DNA from: Streptomyces chromofuscus | GTDB lineage: Bacteria > Actinomycetota > Actinomycetes > Streptomycetales > Streptomycetaceae | Assembly (NCBI RefSeq): GCF_015160875.1 | Contig: NZ_CP063374.1 | Coordinates: forward strand, 1,860,001 to 1,924,000 | DNA: 64,000 bases | Reading direction: 5' to 3' | Shown: one piece after another, positions 23,689-35,634 of the stretch | How positions within the stretch are numbered: the stretch's first letter is position 1 | Layout: every line of letters starts with the position of its first letter | Notes under the pieces: model-generated | Told to the model about the DNA's origin: nothing | Database searches by the model: none | Seen by the model: the letters and a program-made list of their open reading frames with translations, nothing else | Program-made: the position numbers and the translations under genes

Positions 23689-24438
23689 TCACCCCCGCTG
23701 CCCGTACCCCCGCAGCCGTTCCGCCGCCTCCTGCAGCTGCTCCTCCGACAGCAGGGACGGCGACAGGCCCGGTACGGAGGACGCCGTCAGCCACAGGCGG
23801 CACATCCACTCCAGCTGGGCCGTGCGGTCGTAGGCCTGGGCCAGGGTCGTGCCGTAGGTGATGGTGCCGTGGTTCTGGAGGAGGCAGCCGGAACGGTCGG
23901 CCAGGGCGCGCAGCATGTTCTCGGCCAACTCGTCGGTGCCGTAGGTCGCGTACGGGGCGACTCGGACGGGTCCGCCGAGCGCGCCGGCCATGTAGTGGAT
24001 CACCGGGAGCTCCGGGACGAGCGTGGAGACGGCGGTGGCGTGCACGGCGTGGGTGTGGACGACGGCGCGGGCGTCGGTGACGCGGTAGACGGCGAGGTGC
24101 ATGGGCAGCTCGCTGGTCGGGACGAGTGTGCCGCGCACCTGCCGGCCGTCGAGGTCGACACCGGTCAGGTCGTCCGGGGTGAGGCGGTCGTACGGGACGC
24201 CCGACGGGGTGAGCAGGACCGTGTCCCCGACACGGACGGAGACGTTGCCGGACGTACCGACGACCAGTCCCTCGGAAACGGTCCGGCGCGCCGTGGCCAC
24301 GAGCTCCTCCCAGGCCCGGGCCTCCTCCGCCACCCCGCCGCTCCCCGGCGACTCGCGCACCTCCCGGGCGTCGCCGGGGACGCCCCGCGCTTCCCGCTCT
24401 TCCCGCTCTTCCCGCTCTTCCCACCGCTGTTCGGCCAT
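23689..24438 (-). CDS. Class II aldolase/adducin family protein
   Basis: A 249-residue class II aldolase, similar to L-fuculose- or L-ribulose-phosphate aldolases/epimerases. Typical elements: EGLVVGTSGNVSVR (phosphate binding GNxS), TPSGVPYDRL, metal ligands in VVHTHAVHATAV, and the later LLQNHGTITYG. An unusual charged N-terminal extension, EREEREERE, is encoded by a 9-bp tandem repeat (TTCCCGCTC, about 24391-24420). The ATG at 24438 includes that extension; the next in-frame candidates do not improve the fit. Sugar substrate unknown. Confidence 0.87.
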   Translation of the reverse strand: MAEQRWEEREEREEREARGVPGDAREVRESPGSGGVAEEARAWEELVATARRTVSEGLVVGTSGNVSVRVGDTVLLTPSGVPYDRLTPDDLTGVDLDGRQVRGTLVPTSELPMHLAVYRVTDARAVVHTHAVHATAVSTLVPELPVIHYMAGALGGPVRVAPYATYGTDELAENMLRALADRSGCLLQNHGTITYGTTLAQAYDRTAQLEWMCRLWLTASSVPGLSPSLLSEEQLQEAAERLRGYGQRG

Positions 24439-24834
24439 GCCGCGATCCTGCCAGCCGAACCGCAGGAGCGTCCCGGCGCGGGCGCGCCGCAGGGGGAACT
24501 CTCCCCCTCCGGCAGGGCGCGCATCGCCGTCCCGCCCCGCTGCCCCGATTGGCCGGGGATCGATCAGGGCGCCCCACTTCGTCCGCGACGGCGGACGCAC
24601 GGCAGGCGGACGGCAGGACGCCGCCGCCGGCGCTGGACATCGCATACAACCCGTACGACGACGGCGGCAGCGTGCCGGGTGACCAGAATCTCTTCACCGG
24701 GTCGACGACCCGGCTGAGGCGGTTCGCGAAGGGCGTCCAGCCGTGTGGGGCAAGGCCCGTGGCCCCGTCCGGGGAACCGTCGATTCCCCGGGCTGTGTCC
24801 ACCCTCACTTCAGGACATCGGGAAGCCCCCCTCA
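24439..24834. other. Gap upstream of the PHO box with a protein-like fragment
   Basis: This 396-base gap lies between the aldolase gene and the pho-regulated phosphate transporter. The subsegment about 24620-24770 keeps G/C at nearly every third position in one frame on each strand; the minus-strand reading includes PFANRLSRVVDPVKRFW and TLPPSSYGLYAM. No start, Shine-Dalgarno or recognised domain supports a gene, so none is called. It may be a decayed fragment. Confidence 0.35.
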
Positions 24835-24875
24835 GTTCACCTTTCGTTCATCTAGGTTACCTACGTTCATCCAGC
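24835..24875 (+). promoter_or_regulatory. PHO box (PhoP-binding direct repeats) upstream of pit
   Basis: Two adjacent 11-bp units, GTTCACCTTTC (24835) and GTTCATCTAGG (24846), match the Streptomyces PHO-box direct-repeat unit GTTCAYYYRGG. A weaker GTTACCTACG and a further GTTCATCCAGC (24865) follow. The box lies 29-69 bases before the phosphate-transporter start. In S. coelicolor PhoP-controlled genes carry such boxes; control by phosphate limitation is inferred. Confidence 0.85.
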
Positions 24876-24903
24876 CAATGACCTCGAACGATTGCCTGGG
24901 TAA

Positions 24904-26166
24904 ATGGAAGGCATCTCGCTGATCCTCGCGATTGTGGTGGTAACCGCACTCGCGTTCGATTTCACGAACGGTTTCCACGACACCGCGAACGCGATGGCCA
25001 CCACCATCTCGACAGGTGCCCTCAGACCCAAGGTCGCGGTGGCCATGTCCGCCGTCCTCAACCTGGTCGGCGCCTTCCTCTCCGTGGAAGTCGCCAACAC
25101 GATCTCCAAGGGCCTGGTGGACGAGAGCGGCATGCGTCCCGAGGTCATCTTCGCCGCGCTGGTCGGCGCGATCCTGTGGAACCTGATGACCTGGCTGGTC
25201 GGCCTGCCGTCCTCCTCCTCGCACGCCCTGCTGGGCGGCCTGATCGGCGCCACCGTCGCCTCGGCCGGTGTCGGCGCGGTCCACGGCGACGTGCTGGTCA
25301 CCAAGGTGCTGATCCCGGCGATCGCCGCTCCGCTGGTCGCGGGCATCGCGGCGATGATCGCGACGCGGCTGACGTACACGCTCGGCAGGAAGGCCGACGG
25401 CAAGGCCGCCGCGAAGGGCTACCGCGCCGGGCAGATCGCCTCCGCGGGCCTGGTCTCCCTGGCCCACGGCACCAACGACGCGCAGAAGACCATGGGCATC
25501 ATCACCCTCGCCCTGGTCGCCGGCGGCACCCTCGCCCCCGACTCCGACCCGCCGATGTGGGTCATCCTCTCCGCGGGCCTGGCCATCGCGCTCGGCACCT
25601 ACCTCGGCGGCTGGCGCATCATCCGCACGATGGGCAAGGGCCTGACCGACCTCCAGCCGCAGCAGGGCTTCGCCACGCAGACCAGCGCCGCCACCGTCAT
25701 CCTGGCCTCCTCACACCTGGGCTTCTCCCTCTCCACCACGCACTCGGTCTCCGGCGCGGTGATGGGCGCGGGCCTGGGCCGCAAGGGCGGCGTGGTCCGC
25801 TGGTCGACGGCGACCCGGATGTTCGTCGCCTGGGGCCTGACGCTCCCGGCCGCCGCGCTGGTCGGCGCGATCGCCGAGTGGGTGACCGGCTTCGGCTCCT
25901 GGGGCACCGCCCTCGTCGCGGTCTTCCTGGTCGCCTCCAGCGCCGCGATCTGGAAGATCTCCCGCCGTGAGGTCGTCGACCACACGAACGTCAACGACAC
26001 GGACGAGGAACCGGCCGGCGTGGTGACCGCGGCGATGGCCGCGGTGACGCCGCCCCCGGTCGGCACCCCGGCGGAGGGCCCGGCGGCGCAGGTCACCATC
26101 CCCTCCCCCGCCGCGGGCCCCGAATCCCCGGCCGCGGAGCCGACGCCCTCTCAGGCCAGCGTCTGA
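24904..26166 (+). CDS. pitH2: PiT-type low-affinity inorganic phosphate transporter
   Basis: A 420-residue membrane protein of the PiT family (phosphate/metal:proton symporter). The two inverted family signatures are visible: FTNGFHDTANAMATTISTGAL near the N-terminus (split over the first helix) and VSLAHGTNDAQKTMGIITLAL in the centre. About 10 membrane helices follow, and the last 50 residues are a cytosolic Pro/Ala tail. The PHO box in front fits the pho-regulated PitH2 of S. coelicolor; the symbol is assigned on that basis. ATG at 24904; a PHO-box-driven leader of about 30-60 bases is likely. A short membrane protein follows at 31 bases. Confidence 0.92.
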   Translation: MEGISLILAIVVVTALAFDFTNGFHDTANAMATTISTGALRPKVAVAMSAVLNLVGAFLSVEVANTISKGLVDESGMRPEVIFAALVGAILWNLMTWLVGLPSSSSHALLGGLIGATVASAGVGAVHGDVLVTKVLIPAIAAPLVAGIAAMIATRLTYTLGRKADGKAAAKGYRAGQIASAGLVSLAHGTNDAQKTMGIITLALVAGGTLAPDSDPPMWVILSAGLAIALGTYLGGWRIIRTMGKGLTDLQPQQGFATQTSAATVILASSHLGFSLSTTHSVSGAVMGAGLGRKGGVVRWSTATRMFVAWGLTLPAAALVGAIAEWVTGFGSWGTALVAVFLVASSAAIWKISRREVVDHTNVNDTDEEPAGVVTAAMAAVTPPPVGTPAEGPAAQVTIPSPAAGPESPAAEPTPSQASV

Positions 26167-26197
26167 GCACCCGGTTACTGAAGGAAGCAGCAGCAAC

Positions 26198-26419
26198 ATG
26201 AAGATCGACTGGGCGGCCCTCGGCTCCGTCTTCGGCGTCAGCCTCGTGGTCACGGTGGCTCTGGTGGGCCTGTTCACCCTCGGTATCACCGGCCTGTCGC
26301 GGCGCGAACGCGCCGCGGAGCGGGGTGAGTCGGCGGCGCTGGCCGTCACCGGCGCGTACACCGCGTTCGCGGCCTGCGCGGCGGCCGTGGGATACGGCAT
26401 CTATCTGATCGTCGCCTGA
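26198..26419 (+). CDS. Small two-helix membrane protein next to pit
   Basis: A 73-residue protein with two hydrophobic helices (about 10-30 and 49-71) joined by a charged loop, SRRERAAERGESAAL. GAAGGAAG precedes the ATG by about ten bases. Its 31-base spacing from the transporter suggests co-transcription and perhaps an accessory role. Family not recognised. Confidence 0.75.
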   Translation: MKIDWAALGSVFGVSLVVTVALVGLFTLGITGLSRRERAAERGESAALAVTGAYTAFAACAAAVGYGIYLIVA

Positions 26420-26444
26420 CGGTCGTCACAAGGTCGTGCCCGAC

Positions 26445-26465
26445 GGCCGCCACCTCTTGGCGGCC
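26445..26465. terminator. Stem-loop behind the phosphate transporter operon
   Basis: GGCCGCCA and TGGCGGCC form an 8-bp stem with the loop CCTCT, 26 bases past the stop of the small membrane gene. Confidence 0.6.
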
Positions 26466-26545
26466 TGACGGCAGTTACGTCTTGGCGGCCCGACGGCCGT
26501 CACATTGTCCCTGAGGGCACTCACTGACGGCCTTCGGTGCTGTCG

Positions 26546-26584
26546 CGCCCTGCGCGGGCCCTCGACGAGGGCTCCGGCAGGGCG
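26546..26584. terminator. Long stem-loop upstream of the B12 riboswitch
   Basis: Outer arms CGCCCTGC (26546-26553) and GCAGGGCG (26577-26584) enclose a second hairpin GCCCTC-GAC-GAGGGC, giving a long, strong stem. It insulates the phosphate operon from the cobalamin operon. Confidence 0.75.
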
Positions 26585-26689
26585 CTTCGTCGTGCGGCGC
26601 GACGGACGGGCGCGGACGTGCGGGAGACCCGTGCCGCCCGTGCCGTGTGGGCCTCAGCACACTTGCCCCGTCGCAGGTCAACGGCAAGT

Positions 26690-26865
26690 TGACGGGTGTT
26701 CCGGCCCCATGGTGGACTGCCGGAGCCATGTACGGCGGCAGGAGAGGAAGCCCGGTGCGAATCCGGCGCGGTCCCGCCACTGTGACCGGGGAGGAAACCC
26801 CCGGGAGCCAGGAACTCTCACCGCCGGTCTCGTCGAACCAGGGCGTGGACACCCTGAGTGAGGAC
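26690..26865 (+). promoter_or_regulatory. Cobalamin (B12, adenosylcobalamin) riboswitch
   Basis: The conserved core is recognisable: GAAGCCCGGTGCGAATCC followed by GCGGTCCCGCCACTGTGA (containing the B12 box GCCACTG at 26776-26782) and then GGGAGCCAGGAACTC. This order and spacing are diagnostic of the cobalamin riboswitch; the boundaries given are approximate. It is the leader of the cobalamin operon starting with cobD. A CAGGGCGT..ACACCCTG hairpin behind it may belong to the expression platform. High adenosylcobalamin is expected to reduce expression, as in other actinobacteria. Confidence 0.95.
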
Positions 26866-26873
26866 ATAACGCG

Positions 26874-26933
26874 ATGCTCGGCTGCCCAGTCAGGTCCCGT
26901 ACCAGGTCTCTGCCCGACCCCACGGCCGGCTGA
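26874..26933 (+). CDS. Possible 19-residue leader peptide between riboswitch and cobD
   Basis: An ATG preceded by GTGAGGA at good spacing opens a 19-codon frame (MLGCPVRSRTRSLPDPTAG) that stops with TGA at 26931-26933, five bases before the cobD ATG. This leader start has a better Shine-Dalgarno than cobD itself, so translational reinitiation could carry riboswitch control to cobD. It is too short to judge codon bias; it may be fortuitous. Confidence 0.35.
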   Translation: MLGCPVRSRTRSLPDPTAG

Positions 26934-26938
26934 GCCGC

Positions 26939-27889
26939 ATGCGTGCCGGTCGCGTCTTCGCGTACGGCGCCGCCGCCGGCCTCCTCGGCGACCTCCTGCT
27001 CGGCGATCCACGCCGCGGGCATCCGGTCGCCGCGTTCGGGCACGCCGCCGGGGCCGTGGAGCGGGTGCTGTGGCGGGACCACCGCGGGTGGGGCGTGCTG
27101 CACACCGTCGTGTGCGCCGGTGGCGCCGTCGCGCTGGGCGCCGCGGCCCGTCGGTCCGTACGCTCCTCCCCCGCCGCTTCCGTCGCGCTGACCGGCGTCG
27201 CCACCTGGGCCGTCGTCGGCGGGACTTCGCTCGGCCGGGAGGCCCGGGCCGTCGGGCGTGCCCTGGAGGCGGGGGACGTCGAGGGGGCGCGGGCGCGGCT
27301 GCCGCACCTGTGCGGGCGGGATCCTCAGGCGCTGGACGCGGACGGGATCGCGCGGGCGGTGGTGGAGTCCGTCGCGGAGAACACCTCCGACGCCGTGGTG
27401 GGGGCGTTGGTGTGGGGGGCCGTCGGCGGGGTGCCGGGGCTGCTCGGGTTCCGGGCCGTCAACACGCTGGACGCGATGGTGGGGCACAGGTCGCCCGCGT
27501 ACCGGAAGTACGGGTGGGCTTCGGCGCGGCTCGACGACCTCGCGGGGTGGCCGGGGGCCCGGTTGACCGCAGTCCTCGCCGTGCTGGCGGGTGGTGACCC
27601 GCGGGGCGCCGTGCGGGCGTGGCGGGCTGATGCCGCGAAGCACCCGAGTCCCAACGCGGGGCCCGTGGAGGCGTCGTTCGCCGGGGCGTTGGGGGTGCGG
27701 CTCGGGGGGACGTTGTCGTATGCGGGCCGGGTCGAGCACCGGCCCGTACTGAACGGTGGGGGGCGTGCGGTGCAAGTGGCCGACATCGAGCGGGCCGTCC
27801 GGTTGTCCCGGCGGGTCGGCGGGCTGGCGTTCGGGGTGACCGCGGCGGGGGCGCTGCTGTGGGCGCGGCTGTCGGGGAGGCCCGCGTGA
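26939..27889 (+). CDS. cobD: Adenosylcobinamide-phosphate synthase CobD/CbiB
   Basis: A 316-residue membrane protein that attaches the aminopropanol arm to adenosylcobyric acid. Family signatures: [16 protein letters not shown] at the N-terminus, [16 protein letters not shown], then [19 protein letters not shown], and [20 protein letters not shown]. About five hydrophobic segments occur. No strong Shine-Dalgarno precedes the ATG, which is near the end of the short leader ORF. Its stop overlaps the cobQ start (GTGA). First full gene of the riboswitch-controlled cobalamin operon. Confidence 0.94.
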   Translation: MRAGRVFAYGAAAGLLGDLLLGDPRRGHPVAAFGHAAGAVERVLWRDHRGWGVLHTVVCAGGAVALGAAARRSVRSSPAASVALTGVATWAVVGGTSLGREARAVGRALEAGDVEGARARLPHLCGRDPQALDADGIARAVVESVAENTSDAVVGALVWGAVGGVPGLLGFRAVNTLDAMVGHRSPAYRKYGWASARLDDLAGWPGARLTAVLAVLAGGDPRGAVRAWRADAAKHPSPNAGPVEASFAGALGVRLGGTLSYAGRVEHRPVLNGGGRAVQVADIERAVRLSRRVGGLAFGVTAAGALLWARLSGRPA

Positions 27890-29393
27890 CCGGCCGTGGG
27901 CTGCTGGTCGCCGGCACCACCTCCGATGCCGGCAAGAGCGTCGTCACCGCCGGGATCTGCCGGTGGCTGGTGCGGCAGGGGGTCAAGGTCGCGCCGTTCA
28001 AGGCGCAGAACATGTCGCTCAACTCGTTCGTCACCCGCGAGGGCGCCGAGATCGGGCGGGCGCAGGCCATGCAGGCGCAGGCGTGCCGGGTGGAGCCGAC
28101 CGCGCTGATGAACCCGGTGCTGCTCAAGCCGGGCGGGGAGCGGCGCAGCCAGGTGGTGCTGCTGGGCAAACCCGTCGGGGAGATGAGCGCGCGCGGGTAC
28201 CACGGCGGACGGCAGCAGCGGCTGCTGGGGACGGTTCTCGACTGCCTCGCCGAACTGCGGGGCACGTATGACGCGGTGATCTGTGAGGGGGCCGGCAGTC
28301 CGGCCGAGATCAACCTGCGGCGGACCGACATCGTGAACATGGGGATCGCCCGGGGCGCCGGGCTTCCCGTGCTCGTCGTCGGCGACATCGACCGCGGCGG
28401 GGTCTTCGCCTCCTTCTTCGGGACGGTGGCGCTGCTGTCGCCCGAGGACCAGGCCCTGGTCGCCGGGTTCCTCGTCAACAAGTTCCGCGGGGACGTCAGC
28501 CTCCTCGCACCCGGCCTCGACATGCTGCGCGACCTCACCGGTCGGCCCGCGTACGGCGTGCTGCCGTACCGGCACGGTCTCGGCATCGACGAGGAGGACG
28601 GTCTGAGGGTGTCGCTGCGTGGCACCGTGCGGGAGTCGGCCGTCGCCCCGCCCGTCGGTGAGGACGTGCTGCGGGTCGCCGTGTGCGCGATCCCCCTGAT
28701 GTCCAACTTCACCGACGTCGACGCGCTGGCCGCCGAACCCGGAGTCGTCGTCCGGTTCGTGGACCGCCCGGAGGAGCTGGCCGACGCCGACCTCGTGGTC
28801 GTCCCGGGCACGCGCGGCACCGTCCGGGCCCTGGAGTGGCTGCGGGAGCGGGGGCTGGCGGACGCCCTCGCCCGCAGAGCCGCCGAGGGCCGGCCGGTGC
28901 TGGGCGTCTGCGGGGGCTTCCAGATCCTCGGCGGGCACATCGAGGACGACGTCGAGAGCCGCCGCGGCCACGTCGACGGCCTCGGGATCCTGCCCGTGCG
29001 GGTGCGCTTCGCCCGCGAGAAGACCCTCACCCGGCCCGTCGGCGAGGCCCTCGGGGAGCCGGTCGAGGGCTACGAGATCCACCACGGCGTCGCCGACGTC
29101 CACGGCGGTGAACCCTTCCTGGACGGCTGCCGGGTCGGCCAGACCTGGGGCACCCACTGGCACGGTTCCCTGGAGTCGGACGGCTTCCGGCGCGCCTTCC
29201 TGCGCGAGGTGGCCGCCGCCGCGGGCCGCCGCTTCGTGCCCGCGCCGGACACCTCCTTCGCCGCGCTGCGCGAGGAGCAGCTGGACCGGCTCGGCGACCT
29301 GATCGAACAGCACGCGGACACGGACGCGCTGTGGCGGCTCATCGAGTCCGGCGCGCCGCAAGGACTGCCCTTCATCCCACCGGGAGCGCCCGC

Positions 29394-29397
<4 letters not shown>
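27886..29397 (+). CDS. cobQ: Cobyric acid synthase CobQ
   Basis: A 503-residue glutamine-dependent amidase that amidates four side chains of adenosylcobyrinic a,c-diamide. The N-terminal dethiobiotin-synthetase-like domain has the P-loop TTSDAGKS (about residues 11-18) and the [12 protein letters not shown] motif; the C-terminal glutamine amidotransferase domain carries the catalytic Cys in [12 protein letters not shown] and the His in GTHWHGSLE. The GTG at 27886 overlaps the cobD stop; the stop overlaps the cobN ATG. Confidence 0.95.
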
Positions 29398-33043
<3,646 letters not shown>

Positions 33044-33047
<4 letters not shown>

Positions 33048-35035
33048 TCACCCCGTTCCCGTTCACGGCCGTCGTAGGCCAGGACGACCTGCGGCTCGCG
33101 CTGCTGCTGAACGCCGTGTCCCCGGCCGTCGGCGGAGTGCTGGTGCGCGGCGAGAAGGGCACCGCCAAGTCGACGGCGGTGCGGGCGCTGTCGGCGCTGC
33201 TGCCGGAGGTCGCCGTGGTCCCCGGGTGCCGCTTCTCCTGCGACCCGGACGCCGCCGATCCCGCGTGCCCCGACGGGCCGCACGAGGCGGGCACGCGCGC
33301 CCAGCGGCCGGCCCGCATGGTCGAACTGCCCGTCGGTGCCTCGGAGGACCGGCTCGTCGGCGCGCTCGACATCGAGCGGGCGCTCGCCGAGGGGGTCAAG
33401 GCCTTCGAGCCCGGGCTGCTCGCCGACGCGCACCGCGGCATCCTCTACGTGGACGAGGTCAACCTCCTCCACGACCACCTGGTCGACCTGCTGCTGGACG
33501 CCGCCGCGATGGGCGCCTCGTACGTGGAGCGCGAGGGTGTCTCCGTACGGCACGCCGCCCGTTTCCTGCTCGTCGGGACCATGAACCCGGAGGAGGGCGA
33601 GCTGCGGCCGCAGCTGCTCGACCGGTTCGGGCTGACCGTCGAGGTGACGGCCTCACGGGAGCCCGACCAGCGGGTCGAGGTGGTCCGCAGGCGCCTGGCA
33701 CACGACGACGACCCGGCCGCCTTCGCCGCCCGCTGGGCCGACGAGGAGGCCGCCGTACGGCAGCGGATCGTCGCCGCGCGGAAGCTGCTGCCCTCGGTGC
33801 GCCTCGGCGACGGCGCGCTCCGGCAGATCGCGGCGACCTGCGCGGCGTTCGAGGTGGACGGCATGCGCGCCGACATCGTGATGGCCCGTACGGCGACCGC
33901 GCTGGCCGCGTGGGCGGGCCGCACCGACGTGCTCGCCGAGGACGTGCGGCAGGCCGCGCTGCTGGCGCTGCCGCACCGGCGCCGCCGGAACCCCTTCGAC
34001 GCGCCCGGCCTCGACGAGGACAAGCTCGACGAGACCCTCGAGGAGTTCGCCGGGCCCGACGACGATCCCGATCCCGATCCCGGTCCGGACGGACCCGGCG
34101 GGGGCGGTGGGCAGCCGGCCCCGGACGCACCGCCGCGGGGCGGGGACACCGGGGCCCGTCCCGAGGCGGGCGAGGACGGCGAACCGCAGCCGTCCGGGGC
34201 CGGTGAGCAGTCCGCCGTAGGGGCCGCCGAGCCCTTCCGGACGAAGGTGCTGAGCGTCCCGGGCCTCGGCGAGGGCTCCGCCGGGCGGCGTTCGCGCGCC
34301 CGGACCGAGCACGGGCGGACCACGGGCGCCCGGCGTCCGCGGGGCGCCCTGACCAGGCTGCACCTGGCGGCGACCGTGCAGGCGGCGGCGCCGCACCAGC
34401 GGGCGCGGGGCCGGTCGGGCCCGGGACTGGTCGTGCGCCGGGACGATCTGCGCCAGGCGACCCGGGAGGGGCGCGAGGGCAACCTGGTGCTGTTCGTGGT
34501 CGACGCCTCCGGGTCGATGGCCGCGCGGCAGCGCATGAGCGCCGTGAAGGGCGCCGTGCTGTCGCTGCTGCTCGACGCCTACCAGCGGCGGGACAAGGTG
34601 GGGCTGGTGACCTTCCGGGGTGCGGCGGCCGATGTCGCGCTGCCGCCGACCTCCTCCGTGGACGCCGCCGCCGCGCGGCTGGAGTCGCTGCCGACGGGCG
34701 GGCGCACGCCGCTGGCGGCGGGGCTGCTGAAGGCGCACGAGGTGCTGCGGGTGGAGCGGCTGCGGGATCCGGCGCGCCGGCCGCTCGTCGTGGTGGTGAC
34801 GGACGGCCGGGCCACCGGCGGTCCGGAGCCGGTCGCGCTCGCCGCCCGCGCCGCGCGGCTGTTCGCGGCCGACGGGGTCGCGTCGGTGGTCGTGGACTGC
34901 GAGTCCGGGCCGGTGCGGCTGGGGCTCGCCGCCCAGCTCGCGGGCGAGCTGGGCGGGACGGCCGTGACGCTGGACGAGCTGCGGGCGGACGCGATCGCCG
35001 GGCTGGTGAAGGACGTACGGAGGAGGGCCGCGTAA
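33044..35035 (+). CDS. Fused ChlI/ChlD-type magnesium-chelatase subunit, presumed cobalt-chelatase motor
   Basis: A 663-residue protein combining an AAA+ ATPase and a von Willebrand A domain. N-terminal half (about 1-330): Walker A GEKGTAKST (about 32-40), Walker B ILYVDEVNLLH, sensor GTMNPEEGELRPQLLDRFG. A low-complexity acidic/Gly-Pro linker follows (about 340-420). The C-terminal VWA domain has the MIDAS motif VVDASGSMA and TDGRATGG. In many actinobacteria such a ChlID protein stands beside cobN in place of CobS and CobT; partnership with CobN is inferred from the operon and overlap. Start GTG at 33044. Confidence 0.92.
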
Positions 35036-35634
35036 TGCCGCAGGGACAGCCGAGTGTCATCCCGGACGACGGGCTGACGACGCGTCAGCGACGCAACCGG
35101 CCGCTGGTCGTCGTGCACACGGGCGTCGGCAAGGGCAAGTCGACGGCCGCCTTCGGGCTGGCGCTGCGGGCCTGGAACCAGGGCTGGCCGATCGGGGTGT
35201 TCCAGTTCGTCAAGTCGGCGAAGTGGAAGGTCGGCGAGGAGCGGGCACTGCGCGTGCTCGGCGACTCCGGTGAGGGCGGGACCGTCGCCTGGCACAAGAT
35301 GGGCGAGGGCTGGTCCTGGGTGCAGCGGGACGCCCAGATGGACAACGAGGAGAAGGCCCGGGAGGGCTGGGAGCAGGTCAAGCGGGACCTGGCCGCCGAG
35401 ACGTACCGGCTGTACGTGCTCGACGAGTTCGCCTACCCGATGCACTGGGGGTGGGTGGACGTCGGCGAGGTCGTGTCCGTGCTGCGGGACCGGCCGGGCA
35501 CCCAGCACGTGGTGATCACCGGGCGGAACGCGCCGCGGGAGCTCGTCGACGTCGCCGATCTCGTGACCGACATGTCCAAGGTCAAGCATCCGATGGACGT
35601 CGGGCAGAAGGGGCAGAGGGGCATCGAGTGGTGA
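35035..35634 (+). CDS. cobO: Cob(I)yrinic acid a,c-diamide adenosyltransferase CobO/BtuR
   Basis: A 199-residue ATP:corrinoid adenosyltransferase of the CobO/BtuR type. P-loop GVGKGKSTAAFGLALRAWNQ at about residues 28-47, followed by GVFQFVKSAKWKVGEE and the Walker-B-like VLDEFAYP. It adenosylates the cobalt of cobyrinic acid diamide. The ATG shares one base with the preceding TAA stop (TAATG), and the stop overlaps the cobB GTG. Confidence 0.96.
   Translation: MPQGQPSVIPDDGLTTRQRRNRPLVVVHTGVGKGKSTAAFGLALRAWNQGWPIGVFQFVKSAKWKVGEERALRVLGDSGEGGTVAWHKMGEGWSWVQRDAQMDNEEKAREGWEQVKRDLAAETYRLYVLDEFAYPMHWGWVDVGEVVSVLRDRPGTQHVVITGRNAPRELVDVADLVTDMSKVKHPMDVGQKGQRGIEW

Larger units (their letters stand above)
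26420..26689. other. Terminator-rich gap before the B12 riboswitch
   Basis: No gene is seen between the small membrane protein and the riboswitch. The segment carries a repeated TCTTGGCGGCC-GACGGC unit (26455-26472 and 26480-26497) and two hairpins listed separately, which end the phosphate-transporter transcript. The promoter of the cobalamin operon must lie between about 26585 and 26690. Confidence 0.5.

Noticed and set aside
24549-24881. A 110-codon plus-strand ORF through the PHO box
   Set aside because: It starts without a ribosome site, runs through the regulatory direct repeats and has no homology I can recognise; only part of it has coding-like base use.
26755-26790. tRNA-like GCGAATCC stretch
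   Set aside because: It is the conserved part of the B12 riboswitch core; no cloverleaf can be drawn around it.
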